A stretch of 64,000 nucleotides of DNA from Homarus americanus (lineage: Eukaryota > Arthropoda > Malacostraca > Decapoda > Nephropidae). The notes under the pieces were generated by a model, which was not told the origin of the DNA, did no database searches, and saw only the letters and a list, made by a program, of their open reading frames with translations. The stretch covers positions 1,040,819 to 1,104,818 of the forward strand of contig NW_024724368.1 of the NCBI RefSeq assembly GCF_018991925.1. Reading direction: 5' to 3'. Shown piece by piece: positions 13,407 to 27,000 of the stretch. A program made the translations under genes and the position numbers. Within the stretch, counting starts at the first letter, position 1; each line of letters begins with the position of its first letter.

Positions 13407-13615
13407 TTTAATGTCATTTCCATTACATAACATAAATCCAAACAAATTAAACATATTAGCGTAATTCACAATGTTTTGAAGACCAGGTGAAAAAAATGGT
13501 TTAAGTCAGCAGTTCAGCGAGTGAATAGGTGAGGGGGGAGGTGGATAATTACTCCCACCTGTGTTAGATGAAGTGAGCTCGAGAGTATAGGTTGAGGTGG
13601 GAAGTGAATTATACG

Positions 13616-13640
<25 letters not shown>
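13616..13640 (+). repeat. (CA)n microsatellite
   Basis: Perfect CA run of about 25 bp. Confidence 0.95.
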
Positions 13641-13647
<7 letters not shown>

Positions 13648-13897
13648 CACTTAGCATCCAGCTGAAACACTGAATAATCTCAGCAGCGGCTATTAAGGGC
13701 AAGTCACATATATTTGTTTTATCGTCCAATTTACCTAAATTACGTTGTGAAAATTCAAATGTCTCTTTTTTTTCTTTATAGAGGTTTTAAATAGTTATGA
13801 GTGGCCTTTATAAATCAATTGCTTGTGAAGCGCTTATAGAATATAACTGGTAACTGTGAGTATGACGCAGCATCCTCCTCTCTCGCACACCTGCTCC

Positions 13898-13995
13898 TGA
13901 CGTCACGTCTCATAACCAATCACAGACGCGCCAGACAGTCTGCTCGTAGTGACGTCATTACCTCCTTGGCCAACCACGTAGCGCGTTTTCGGCCA
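13898..13995. promoter_or_regulatory. CRE/CCAAT promoter-like block
   Basis: Two perfect palindromic cAMP-response elements TGACGTCA lie at 13898-13905 and 13950-13957, 52 bp apart. A CCAAT box is between them (13916-13920), and an E2F-like GCGCGTTTTCGGCC stands at 13981-13994. The surrounding 130 bp is GC- and CpG-rich in otherwise AT-rich DNA. It looks like a core promoter or enhancer, but no gene can be assigned on either side and its direction is unknown. Confidence 0.45.
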
Positions 13996-14258
13996 GCTGA
14001 GAGCATGATGTAATTAGATTCTTTAATCCGTGTTATCGGTCTTGGGAGGTGTTTATTCCTTGAGAACAAAGACAGCTGCTGTGGGGACGCCTCGGCTCGG
14101 GGTCTACAAACTTTTTTACGCCTTGACAGCTGGCGTGTGTCCCTGCTGCGAGGTGCTTGACCTGGAGTGTCCTTCATACTTAGTTGTCCCGGATGTACAC
14201 ACACACACATTATCGTGTTTAACATTTAAATGACATCACTAACATATATTTAATTATG

Positions 14259-14415
14259 CTACACTTAGTCTTCCACACCGTGCCAGGCTACCACACTATA
14301 TGAGGCTACACTCAGTGTTCCACACTATGTCAGGCTACACTCAGGCTTCCACAGTATGTCAAGCTACACTCAGTGTTCCACAGTCAGGCTACACTCAGTG
14401 TTCCACACCATCTCG
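14259..14415 (+). repeat. About 29-bp tandem repeat (GGCTACACTCAGTGTTCCAC)
   Basis: Around five units of GGCTACACTCAGTGTTCCAC followed by A(C/G)TATGTCA are present, with internal deletions in the later ones. Confidence 0.85.
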
Positions 14416-14419
14416 TATT

Positions 14420-15720
14420 TTGTTCCATCATTCCTTACCGAGTGCAGCATGCTATCAGTCGAGTTTATAATTTCATATCCATTCCATAATTCCGTCTCGT
14501 ATCCTCCCTTACCCATTCCATCACCTCCTTCCTTCAGTGTAGATGCTCAGTACTGTACAGTGGGTGTGACATATCCCTCCCTCCTTCCCAGCGTAAACAT
14601 ACTTGATATAGATAGATAAGTTAAGTGGCCACATCTTGCAGTGCTGTAAAATGTTTAGAAGGGATGTTGTAACTGTAGGTTAATGTGTTCCCGTAGGTGA
14701 CTGGTGTTTGTGTGCTCACTGTAGAGACAAGACTCTCATATCTTATTATCTGACCCATTTTCATATAATCATCAATAGGTGTGTTACTAATTTATTTAGT
14801 TACCATGTAGGTTAAGTAATCATGGTTTTGTGTTTGAGAAGATGCTAATGACACACAAATATAATATTCTCGATTTATTAATGACAACACAGCTTATAAT
14901 AGAAATAATTACACCCGCAAAAGTATGGGGTCCTTTTTTTCACTGTTAACATACAAGAGTACAAATATTCTTTCACATCGCTCAGTGTAGTGCTGAACGT
15001 GATACTGCCTATTGTATTAGAGCAGTGAACGTGGTACAGTCAGTGGACCACACCACAGAACTTGATACGCTGCCCGCGCCACAGAATTCTGAACTTTAGT
15101 AGTATAAGTACTATAACACTGACCGGTACTTAACTAATTAGTGAATGTAGCAGAGGCTGTACCAAAGCACTACACTTAGTACATGAGTTGTACCTTAGTA
15201 GCACTAATATTATTTCCCGTGAACACAGGAGGTACAAGAATAACTTGTTGAAGAAATGCCGATGACGCGGTTTAAGAAACAAGAAATAATAATAAATATA
15301 ATATATATATAAGGTACAAGATAAACATACCATCCAAGAGGAGAGACTATGAATCATCACCAAGAAGATCATTGACAGTGGCGCCCTTCGAAGCACAAAT
15401 ATTAGAGAGAAATTAAAAGTGAAATGTTATAAATTAAATTAATTACATATGATATTAAGATAAAAAATAGTGTTCAGAAACCAAGAAATCGTCATCAACA
15501 ACTTCACCAACAAGAGAACGCGACTAGAAAACACCTGAGAAACCAGGCCACGTACACATGCTATGCTACAAAGTTTTCTAGCTACCAGAAATCTTCATTA
15601 AGAATGGGTGAGGGCGTATGGAAGGCCAGCCAAATCATTTCCTGAGGCAGCCACTTGCCAGTACAACCTCACTCATAGCAACTTTCATAAATGGTTTTAC
15701 AATTTTTAGTAAATAAACAA
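14420..15720. other. Unassigned AT-rich DNA beyond the cyclin D 3' end
   Basis: No gene was recognised. A minus-strand AATAAA at 14879-14874 could be an alternative cyclin D polyadenylation signal. Confidence 0.4.
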
Positions 15721-17545
15721 TTTATTTTGTAATCTAGTAGAACCCATGTCTGATTTTCAACAGATCATGAAGCGACAACATCAAATATAGTACTATAATA
15801 TGCTAGCAGAGAGCATAGTATCAAGTACATACCAAACAAATATTAATCTTTCATAAAAAAAATATTTTTAAGGCACAGATTATCGTACAGAAAGCAGAAG
15901 ACTGACAATTTGTTTTGCCAAAATAAATAGTTTAAGGAATTTGTTACACGTCATACAAAAAAGGGCACAAATTCAATTTATACAAAGGCACTTATTCAGG
16001 TAATGTTTACAATCACTCAGTACAGTATTCTTTAACATTTACAAAAAAAGTAAATTAAAACGAATGTAAATGTTGGAATGAAAAATTCAAATAAATTATT
16101 TCATGCGAGAAAACACATCATTTACAACTTCATACACAAATGAAGACTTCTCGTAAACTCAAAAGTGACACTGGAACCCATTTCATCCTTCACAATATAT
16201 ATAATAAAATAGCCTATAAGTAGCATTATTAACAACGTATACACACTATATACAAAATAGGATTTATACAAAGGAGAAAATAATTTGTGCATGTTTTCCT
16301 CACACAACCGACGAGATCATGGAATTTGTTCCTACGTAACTTTTGAACAGCATTCACAACACCCGGAACACTGGACTGAGAACACATCTGGGAAGTAATG
16401 CCCGACACCCGCAAGTAAGCTTCGTGTTTGAGGACAGGTTTACTTGAGACGTTCTTGAGAATCCAAATATACAGCACCTTGGTTCTGACAATTCATTAAC
16501 ATATATTTGATTATTACTTAATAATACTGACACGTTTAGATAAACGCATGTAGGGGGCCCATACAGGAACTTTAAAGAGCAGGGTATAATCCAACAGTTA
16601 TAATCAAATGTCTTGAGACGATTCCAAGCCCTGGCTTGATCACAGCAGCCTCGGTGACAAAAACAACTGATGCATTACACTTGCTACTCTCCCGCACCAT
16701 GACGGGCTTCAGGCTAACTGTGTACTGTATATTAAGTACATCTACACTGCGGAGTGAAGAACAAAGAGGGCTAGTATGCTACCCCTCGTTGACATCCGCT
16801 AGCATCTGCTGCCTCTCCATTTAGTTTCTATGTTAAGGCCTCCTTCAACAGTCATACTTTGATAACCTTATACTCGTATAGGATGTTACAGCACTTTTTG
16901 GACAAGTACGACTTTTCCTGCGTGCTCTAGATTCTAAAGAGAATTATGTAGTGTTCATAGCTCCTGAAGGCAGACTAATTCCCACAGGTCCCCCGCCCCT
17001 GACTTTGACTGGATACAGAAAATGACTGAGATCTACACCATTTGGTATGAGCTAGATCGCCCTGCCATGAGGACACGCGCCAGCACCCAGGATCTTTTGA
17101 GATGATTCAGAATATTAAAATAAGATTTTTTTGTGTTAATCTGTAGGGGAGATCCTACCCACTACAGAAATTTTAAGGAAACACCGCTACCTCACCCTCA
17201 AAAATGTCTTTGGTTTGGCTTCAACTCCACTCAATAAAAAATGACTGTGATCTGAAGATTTTCAAAATAGTCCTTGTACACGTCACTGAACAGCTGCTTA
17301 CTATAGAGAACTTTCAGATATAGCTGTCAGTTTCACTCTACTGTACTTGGGACTTGCTTGGAGGTTTGACAGACCCTCTGGTACCTGAGGTTTGGTGCTG
17401 AAGGTGGAAGCGGCGTCGGGTTGGCTGGCTGGCTGTGCCTCAGCAGCGCGTCCGTTACAACTTCTATGTCTACACTCCCCGGATGCCCATAACAGGACCC
17501 CTAAGGAGCAACAGTGCTATCATGCAACTACCGCCGCCCTCGGCA
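15721..17545 (-). other. Likely cyclin D 3' untranslated region
   Basis: On the minus strand the first canonical AATAAA after the stop codon is at 15726-15721, followed about 30-40 nt later by a GT-rich stretch (reading GAGTGAGGTTGT). This would give a 3' UTR of about 1.8 kb, as is common for cyclin D mRNAs. The segment has no plausible coding sequence and becomes AT-rich toward 15.7-16.2 kb. It includes an AUUUA motif in the sense of the transcript at about 15924-15928. A second AATAAA at 14879-14874 is an alternative end. The boundaries are inferred. Confidence 0.45.
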
Positions 17546-17874
17546 TCAGAAGTGTATATCCGTGAGATCTTTTGGTGTGTCGTTTATATCGAAGTCCATG
17601 GGAACGGTGGCCTGCTGCTTGTTGGTGGGGGTCGACGGCTGTTGTTGCGCCTGCTGCTGTTGGTTGTGCACACTAGGAGGGAGTATTGTGCTTTCCTTTG
17701 TCACTACCAGATCAATCTGTTGTATCACAGGCATGAGGGCGTGAGCATCAAGGTTAACAGCGGAGGCGAGGGTGGAGAGGACTTCGGACCATGAGGACAT
17801 GTTGAGTCCCCGCACAGCAGCAGTGATGGCGGCCACGGCTATGGCAGAGGGCTCAACCTGCACGAACTCCGGCT
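17546..17874 (-). CDS. CycD: Cyclin D terminal coding exon 4 (residues 194-302)
   Basis: The exon is 329 nt. The acceptor is a long TTTCTTTCTTTATAG ending at 17875, and its first two bases complete the split Glu194 codon. It encodes EPEFVQVEPSAIAVAAITAA, the VRGLNM segment and the helices of the second cyclin fold. These are followed by a Gln-rich low-complexity linker (about 264-281) and a tail that ends TPKDLTDIHF before TGA at 17548-17546. Vertebrate CCND1 splits this part over two exons. Here no intron interrupts it. Confidence 0.95.
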
Positions 17875-20028
17875 CTATAAAGAAAGAAAGAAAAAAAATG
17901 TTAGTCTCTTTGAGAAAAACATTAAAATTTAAAATATAACTAATAAAACGAGCAAAAATTCAAAACAACTTATTTTCATCATCAATTACAACATCCTCGC
18001 CAACAACACTTCATATGTTCCACTGAGCATCTCCTGCAACATGCAGAGCTGTACACACTTCCTCAGCAGAAACGGATGAGGGCAACTGCTGAGAGGTTAA
18101 GCTTTACTAATATTAACAAACTAAATTTCCACGCGGTAGATCATAATACTTAATCCTTGTCGCTATTCATAAATCCCAGTGACCAAAAGACGACCTTCAT
18201 GGTACCTGACTCACGGCTCAAATTTGTGCTTTCATACAGTAATTCCGGACTTTTATGTACAATTAGGAGAGGTCACCTCTGTGTCGGCTATAATATGGGT
18301 TAATTTTCCTCACAAACTTTTCCTACAGTAAACTAAGTTCAAGCTAAGCCCAGCCCACAGCTACACAAACCTTACTTCACTATACGAGCGATACGGACGA
18401 AAATTCTAAGAAATTCAGCTCCCAGCCATAAGGAAAGTGAAATTTAAAGATGGCCGCGAGAGGAAACGCGGATGGGAAACGCAGGAGAGACGGATATACT
18501 AACGAGGCTCACAAAAGGCACGGCGCTGATGTAGTCTTCGGGAAACTGTACAGGCGAGCTGGAAGGACGTCACCCAGGAGACGGTCCCACAATGCACCCC
18601 TTCACAAACCTCAAACGACAACCGCAGGAGTCATCCCCGGAGCCCTTTACATGTATTGCCTTCTACCAAATTATGCGAGTGAACGAAAAATATCACATGA
18701 CAACTGACAATCACCACGCCAGGGAACCTTTTGGCATGTAGGGGATAACTCTCATGTAAAGATCACCCATATAGTTATCGCAGCCACCCACTCTTACTAA
18801 CTGCCACCCAACAGCGTAACTTACAGACTATCACCGTGGGGCATAAGTTCATGTCTTGTATTTACATGTTGAAGTGGTGAGCATTACTAGTTGTAGAAGG
18901 TGATAAGCTTGACCTCCCAGGGCTAACAACTGGTTTCGGCAGTCTCGACCCATCCGATGACAATCCCCGTCGACCTCAGAACAAGTTGCAACAATGATCC
19001 CCCTTGGCCGGTAGCCCTCAACCCTCTCAAGGCCCTACAGGACCCCGAAACAGTCCCTGTCGAGCACAGCGGGAGAGCCTTGTGGCCCTTGGAAGGCCCT
19101 TAGTAGCCCTTCGTCACCCCCGCTGCCTCAAGACCCCGAAATCCCTGCGAGGGCGAGTCCCTCTCCCGGTCGACCTGCAAGGCCTATTGTGCCCCTCCGA
19201 CCGGCCAGTATTGTCCTGGCCTGCCCCATTGTTTTGCATTGTTGTTGTGTCGAAGAGGGAGCTATGGGAGATTTGGAGACACCAGACGCACCGGCGCTGT
19301 TGGAGGCGGCCACCAGCTACCACATACGGCCCAAAGTCCCGCCCTTCACACTAGGATTTTAGCCTTAAAGGACTGAAAGGAACAACACCGCTCATACACG
19401 CGGGGAGGTTTATGATTTATTATTTGGGGAGTTGTGTCGATAACTGAGGAAAATACACATTATATTTCAGGTAATTAGAGAAATAATTGTATATAATTAA
19501 ATGAAAGTAAAAGGCCATTAGTGAACTTGTGGGTCACTTTTAAAAATTTTTGCACATGTATTGAAAACTGTTATACATCGTAAGTAATTACAGAACCCAA
19601 ACGCTCCCTGCAGTTTGCATAAGTTTAGCATACTTTACAGCTAAGGTGGAAAATATTCAATGCAATAATTAGATGAAGGGGAAACTAGCAGTAATAGCGA
19701 GAGGCTATGGCAACACGTCTGCTCCCGTCCGTCGGGTGTTGAGGCGGTGGTGTAGCCTCCTCTCAGGGTGCTAGCCGACTTATTTTCCTCTACCAGCAGC
19801 TGCAGCAACCACCAGCCCTTTAAAACACTTCCTAAACACAAACAAAACAATCGCGTCAAACCTTTATTGTATTTAAACCAATTTAGAGGTGACACTTCAT
19901 TCCCTGTTGAAACTTTTGTCCGAGAATACTGAAAGGTACAAGACTTTCCTCCTTCACGTTAAGACTCACGCAACCAAAAGTTTGAAGTCATGAAGGAGGA
20001 ACTAAAATGAGACAGAAAATAAGGTTCC

Positions 20029-20074
<46 letters not shown>

Positions 20075-23000
20075 CGGCAGCAGTACAGCATCCCGGTCTC
20101 CACCACCACCATCCGTGATCACCTCTCGTGCTGCGTTTGAATTTCCGGAAAATTACGTACACTCCGGACATAACCACTCGGTGCTTCCGGCGCGTGGCCA
20201 CTGTTGCATTGGCCTTTAAAGGGTTGAACGTCCGGCAAGAGCATGGTTAGTCGTAATTACTGGCAGCCTAGTCATTGTGAACCCCCCACTACCACTGTTT
20301 CCTGGCTATGTTCAATGATCCGATTTGGTTAAACTGATGTATTTTTTTTTTATTATTCATGCCATCCAAACCTAGATATCAATACAAGAATGAGGTGAGG
20401 TGGATGACAGGGAGGTGGCTGTTGGGTGAAATGAGGTGGATGTTGGGTAGGTGAGGTAGGTAAGGAACGAGGCTGCGTAGTATCGGGGAATGGATATGAT
20501 GAGTGAAGTAAGGCGTAGTATTAGGCAGAGTTGTGCGAGATGAGCTGTGTGGTTATGAGAGGTGAAGCAAGATAAAGACAATGTTTGCTATGTGAGGTAA
20601 AACATGGTGAAGGGTTGTAGTGTGAGGCGAGACGAGGCAGGGAAGGGTTGTTGTGTGGGGTGGATAAGCGGCCACGTGGTGGAATTGGCAGTGGGGGAGG
20701 GGTTGTGAGGGGGTAGCCTCCTCAGCACAGGTAAGGGTAGACAAGCATCATCATGTCAGGGGAAGCTGTTTCAGATGGCTGAGGTTGAGAGAGCAGGGCG
20801 AAGGTTCCTCCCTCAGCTGCCAGACGGCATTGTGACGCCCCAGGGCTAGACGGACCAGCCTTTTGTACGCCGTCTACACCGCACCTCGTGGCGATTTAAA
20901 TACCCTAACATACTTGGAATTCTGTTCTCGAGCTTCTGCTAGAGTGAATGTCTTACGGTACTTTCGATAATTACTAAGGTGTTGTTATGCCAAGTAAAAA
21001 TAATGTCTAATGTAAAAGGTAGTACTGTACTGCACCGGTTTATAGTACAGTTTTTCCCATAAGGAAGGGCGCACCACATCCCGTTTTCTACAGCCACGCG
21101 GTCCTCTACTAACACCTGGACATTTAAAAATGGCTGCCGTCCGGGGGTCCAACTAGTGTTTTTTTTTGTGGTCGGTCGCAGCATCCGGCAGTACGGTATC
21201 GTGTGCTCTTGTTATTTTAAACATCCACACTGAAGCACTTCCATTTAATGTTCCCAGTATTACAATATTATTTATAAGAGTCGTATTTTAATTCCTTAGC
21301 ATGAATCCCTCAATAGAACTCTAAAAGCGTAAGGGAGTCGCCATGACCTAATTCCTGTACGATCCGCGCTACATGTGTACTACACTCTAGTGAGTGAGCG
21401 TCACACCTTGTAGTACACAGCTATATCTCTGAACCCCACCATGTACACAACCCGCATCCTCCCCCCACCACATCCCGTCATCCCCCCCACTTTGCCACTA
21501 CCCCCTCACCACCTTTCTCCACGCCGTCTAGAGGGTTAGGTCTGGCCACCACACACGTGGTCCCTGCCGCTGCTGGGTCCGTCCTCCTTGTTGCTACCAT
21601 GAGACACCAACCTCCTCACCTGGTCGCACAACTACCGCTATACATCAGGTCACAGCACTAGTCTTAAAGCAGAATACCAAGATCAAAGAGTACAAACCGT
21701 CCTGTTAAGCCCAACTATTGAATCTTCTCTCTCCAGCCTGCCCTATGCTGCCGACACCGACCTACACGAGAGCTGAAGTTTGAAAAACACATAAAGAGCC
21801 TCTCTCTCTCAGGACTGTTTTTTCCTTCTGTGTGGACACTGCAGTTCTGTTAAATGATTGCCGTAATCGGCTTACAAGAACCCACAGACATACTGCTGCA
21901 TTCACTTGTACAACCGCCTAAGCCTACCTCTCAAAAAACCAACCATATGCAAATAGGGGTCAGTCCACTAGGCCTCCAGGACAAATATATGGGCTAAACC
22001 CTCCGACCATTAGCATGCAGCACTACCTGAATTAAGCCTATTACTTCTTCACAACACATGATCAAATTGTAATCAAAGACTCCGCCTAACCCTGAATAGG
22101 CAGATTCTATTTCAAATGCCAATTATTCAAGGGCGACACTATTCCCGTCACCTGTAGGCCTATCTGCCTGGGGCTACGGTATTGGCATGGCCACTGGCTG
22201 CTACCACGCTGACCTGTACCCACCGGTCCGGAGTCGCCCTAGACTCGTAAAGGGACCGTCAAGACTCGACCACTGATTGGGGGAATCAGGTTATTGGAAC
22301 TGTGATTTGTTGGTTAGTGCGTGAGGCTACGACCAGGCGAGGGCACCACCATCTGGCCAGCGAGATGCAACAATCTGATCACCATGATACCCTGTTAGTC
22401 TCAATGTTTGTAAACATGAACGTCACAGCTGACTGACTAAAAATACTTCGTGGAACTTGAACCGAGACGAACAGAGAAGTGCGTCATCAAACAACCAATC
22501 ACCTTCGTGCTAGTATCATGCCGTGACAGACGGGAGGCGATCATCCAGGAACTCGGTCCTCACACGTGGCAAAAACTTACTAGAAGGTTGGATGAGGCGC
22601 CTCCTGAGACTGGCGTGAGGGGTACGAGGCTCGTCATAAACACTTCATATCAAGCCTAAAGTAGGACTGGGGACGGTAAAGTTGTTGCTAACACATTATC
22701 TGTAAACCACGGGGCAGGGTTGAAGGGAGTAATTGTATCTCAATCATTATAAGTCGTCACGTTAAATAGATGTACAGACAGCGGGGTTAACAGCGTCCAG
22801 AACACACGGTTTATACCAAGTAGCTCACGCCCAAGTGCCCCAAGTGAGGGTCAGTTTCTCTCCCGCCTGCCAGATGTCGCGCAGGTCGCAGCCACCTCCA
22901 GGGTAGTGGGACGCTCTAGTAACTAGTTCATTAACTGGAGATAATCTATTAAAACTTGCGTGGACAGGAGCACGATTTGTGGCGGTGCATTGGACAGTCG

Positions 23001-23980
23001 GCCTAGAGTGAGTGAGTGACGAGACTAGGCAGGACACCTCGTACAGCAGGCACAGTAACATTGGACCAGCAGCAATCCACTTCTACTTGGGTGTAAACAT
23101 ATGTACCACATCCACCGCTTGACAGACAGACCGTCACACACACACACACACTACCTTCCCCTTTCCCTCACCACGTGGACCCATGACAAGCCACCAATGA
23201 CTAAGCTCATCTCAAAACAACATGAGTAATGAAGTATATTAAACTGATCTGTCATCAGGCTCTACGATGTCGCATGAGAACTTTTGCTGCACTAGTTTCG
23301 GAGTCCAGCAAAAACTCCTAATTTAGTTAAAGGTGAACAGCACAAAGGCTTGGGTTTAGGCTTGGACGATTCGAGGTGGTTCACAATTCACACCAAGCAT
23401 GGGAATAGGGAGTGCTTAGAGGAGACAGTAGTTTACAGTTACAGGAAAGAACATTAAGGGTTTCATCAGTGGCATTGTTACATCGTGTATAGCTGCAGGA
23501 GGAGGAAGTTGAGGTTCATGTCGGGAAAAGGTTTAGTATTTCCCAGGTTATATAACTTCACTGGACATGGGTCAGGTTCAGTTAAGGTGGCGATGAAAAG
23601 TGTGCGTTGTGAAGGGTGGCGGTAAGGGTGAGTGTGGTCACTGGTCAGCGTGTTTCCTATCTACTGCTGGGCAAGTTCACATCTATGGCTGACTCCCCCT
23701 CCCCCCCCCACCAATATTTCCCATGGCGATGCCTTCTTTGCTCTACATACTGCTACGTCGCATCGCGCCTACCATGATGTATCAAGCCGGGGAAACTGAG
23801 AGGTTATAGTGGGAAGGTTGGTTCGGTGTGGTGGAGGTATACTGTATGATAAATGCGAGAGAGGGTGGAGCGGATCAATGGTCAGGTGTAGTCATCAAGT
23901 GTTACCTTTCTAGATTAATAGTTTGGTGTTGAGTATATCGCCGGGGTGTAGAGTGTGGGCAGGTACATCCCCAGGTGTGC

Positions 23981-24011
<31 letters not shown>

Positions 24012-27000
24012 GTCATGGCAACAACCGACCAATTACCGAGTCCGTTCTTAGGCGGAAAACTAGCGACAAAATTAATTACAATTACCAGGAAAATTCGACA
24101 CTAAATAATCAATGGAATAGAAATCTGAAAATGAAATGAAAATATAGATGCAAAAGTGGCGATAAAAGTGGAGTTGGTGAGGGACTGAGAGAGGTGGGTG
24201 TCACAGCTGTGCCGCCATGACGACGCGCTACCAGCCCCGCGCCACACCACACCTTCACCCAAGTCTACGTCATTTACTTTTAATGAACTGACTTGCGACA
24301 CGTGACTTGAATCTCTTTCCTCTCCAAGCAAAATGGATGTCCCTGGCATCGATCAAAAGTAACCGGTAATTAACACTGAATGTTAAGAGCAAGTGACCGA
24401 TTATAATGATATAGCTAAAATAATGTAATTTTTCCCCCGACTGCCTAGTGTAACGTCCCCATCATCACTCCTCCCGCCTGTACATTATAATTATCAATTA
24501 CCAGACCTTTTAATCAAACGACAAATATTTTAAATAAACATATTATGGTCTATACATAATTAAACATTAGCAATTCAGGTGGGAGACTGTTGGCGACGGT
24601 TGTTATAACGGTCAGCAAGTGTCCCTACCAACTGTTTACATTTGAGATTATATTTGGAGGCGACAAGCACGGGATTCCCAGGGTGTGGCGGCAAGTGTCA
24701 CCCGAGCGAGTGGTGAACGACCAAGTGCTCGGCTAAATTGCAACACCTGTGTGTCTCGGCAGCGGACGACGTGAGGTCTGCCAAAATACATCTGCTAAAC
24801 ATAGTCCAACCGAGTTTTTTGCCAGTCATTTATACACAAGTAAGGTCATTTATAGTCAGCACATGCATAAACTGTTCTCACGGGCGTCACCCTCCCATTG
24901 GCAACACGAACACGCAGGAAGATGTCCGTGAACCAAGCAAAAAATATTAAATCTGTCCATCATGATATCCCGTCCAGATTTCCAGTCATCCAGTTTAAGC
25001 GGGGGTGTTTAGGTCTGCACTTGCTCAGGATTATCTATGGTCTTGCAGTAGTTAGTGAGGACCGCAAGGAAGGGAGGGGGCACCCCCTTTCACACTACTA
25101 CCGCCACCCTCACACACACTGAACGCTCCCATGAAAGCACATGTGAAAGGTAATGAGAAGTTAACAACCAGTGCAAAAGTTATTTCCTCTGTAAAGCATC
25201 TCCGGCAACCCTGGGACTAAGGTTCTCCAGTGGCCTTCCGAGGATGTGGCCGAGAAACATCGCTCGTCCCACAGTCGGGCATAAGAGCGCAAGAAGCAAT
25301 AGGAGTCACAAGTGAGGAGGTGACGGAGAGGTTCGCGGTTGTATAGGTAGAGGGGCTGGGCAGGGTCTTGCCCCCGGTCATTGAGAGTCCCCGCTGAATA
25401 CCTGCCAGCAATTCGCCTGAAAGCACTTGGACAGAGGGGGACTGAGAGTCGCGTGGGGAACTCGCTGATACTCGCCATTACTCCCTCACCACACTTTTTT
25501 GTTTATTTTACACTCTTTGCCGGGTTCATGTCCCCTGTGAAGTGGTTATTCCATCCAAAGTATTGTCCAAGTTCGCCAGGGGCTGCCAGTGGTGCTAAAA
25601 AAAATTTATAGTCACTGTAAATGAGAAAAAAATTGTCGTAAAGTCAACACAGGACACCCCGATGGCATCAACTGCAGCTCAAATTGCATTCATTTGCAAA
25701 CCCACCAGCAGGCGTCGGTGCCAAATGCTGCAATCAAGGGATCCCATTGCAAGCCGGGTAAAAACTAGCGGCTCCAAGGGTTTATTGGGAAGCTGGGAGG
25801 GGAGGTGGGTAGGAACTTCTGCAGGAGGAAGGTCGGTCAGGAGACGACCACCAACCAACATGCTATACCAAAATATACGACGCTCTTTCACCATTAGCCA
25901 TGCTAAGTATAAATACACACATCCCAATTTATTTTTTTCAGTTTCTGATTTTTATCACGGAAAAAACAGTTCAGAGTATAAAAAACAAGAGAGCGCAGAG
26001 TGAGTACAGAAGGAGGCCTCCCGAACTTTAACACTAGAATGATTCATAATGGCAGAGCAATAAAGCAGAATTTATAGCCGAGGTTGACCATAATGAAGAA
26101 TATGAACTGGTGGTGCAGTATCTTGGGCGGCCGGTCGTCTTTGTGCGGACACTGGTGTGCTTGAACGCGCGTGAAAGCCCTCCGCAAGCGGAGGACAAGC
26201 CGGGCACAGTAGCTCCCTAATGGGTCTTGGACCACGCCCCACCAGTGTCAACAACGCATAAAGCATCAAATATCACCGGTTTATAATCGCATCTACACAC
26301 CCATCATCCGATGTTACAGCCGCAGAGTAATAAAGCCGAGGGTGTGAGGAGCGTCTGGAGCGGGGAGGCGGCCATCTATGTGACTACCAGTGCATGCGAC
26401 AGAGACAAATTCAGTGAGAGGCCCAACGCCGCCCCTCCGGGCCCCCTGTGCCTATTGACGCCCCAAACCATAAGTTAAACAGCAACGTTCTTCTGGACTT
26501 ATACATTAGAGACCGCAATTATGCCTAAACTCTCCGAGCTGCGGAACCTAATATCCTGGGTGTTATAAAATTCTGGTATTAGATAAACTATTCACTTTCC
26601 CATCCCGTCCTGTAATACTATTGCCAATCACATCTCTCTCATAGCTACGGTTCCCATACTCAGGGCGACCCTATCGGTAAATGACACCACAGAATTACCA
26701 CTATTTACAGAGCCATTCAGAATTCGATGTGACGCCAAATACAGGTTGAAAATCAAAGAGGATAATTATTGGTACGACTCAAATGGTCCGCCATCAAGTA
26801 TATAAATTAACAGCTTTCAGCGGAAACCCATCAGGAGGTAAGTGGGGCTGGCGGCACCAATGAAGGCCTGCTACCAGGGGCGATTGGTAGTCTTCACCAC
26901 TGGCTTGATGAACCACATTCACACGGCACACCACGCCGTCCCGAGGTGCTCTTCACAGGGTCTCCTGCTGGGTCACCATCCAACGACCTGGATCAGAACA

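Noticed and set aside
18960..19354. GC-rich 116-codon frame about 1 kb upstream of cyclin D exon 4
   Set aside because: It is arginine/proline-rich with overlapping frames on the other strand, no domain and no splice context. It looks like a local GC-rich patch.
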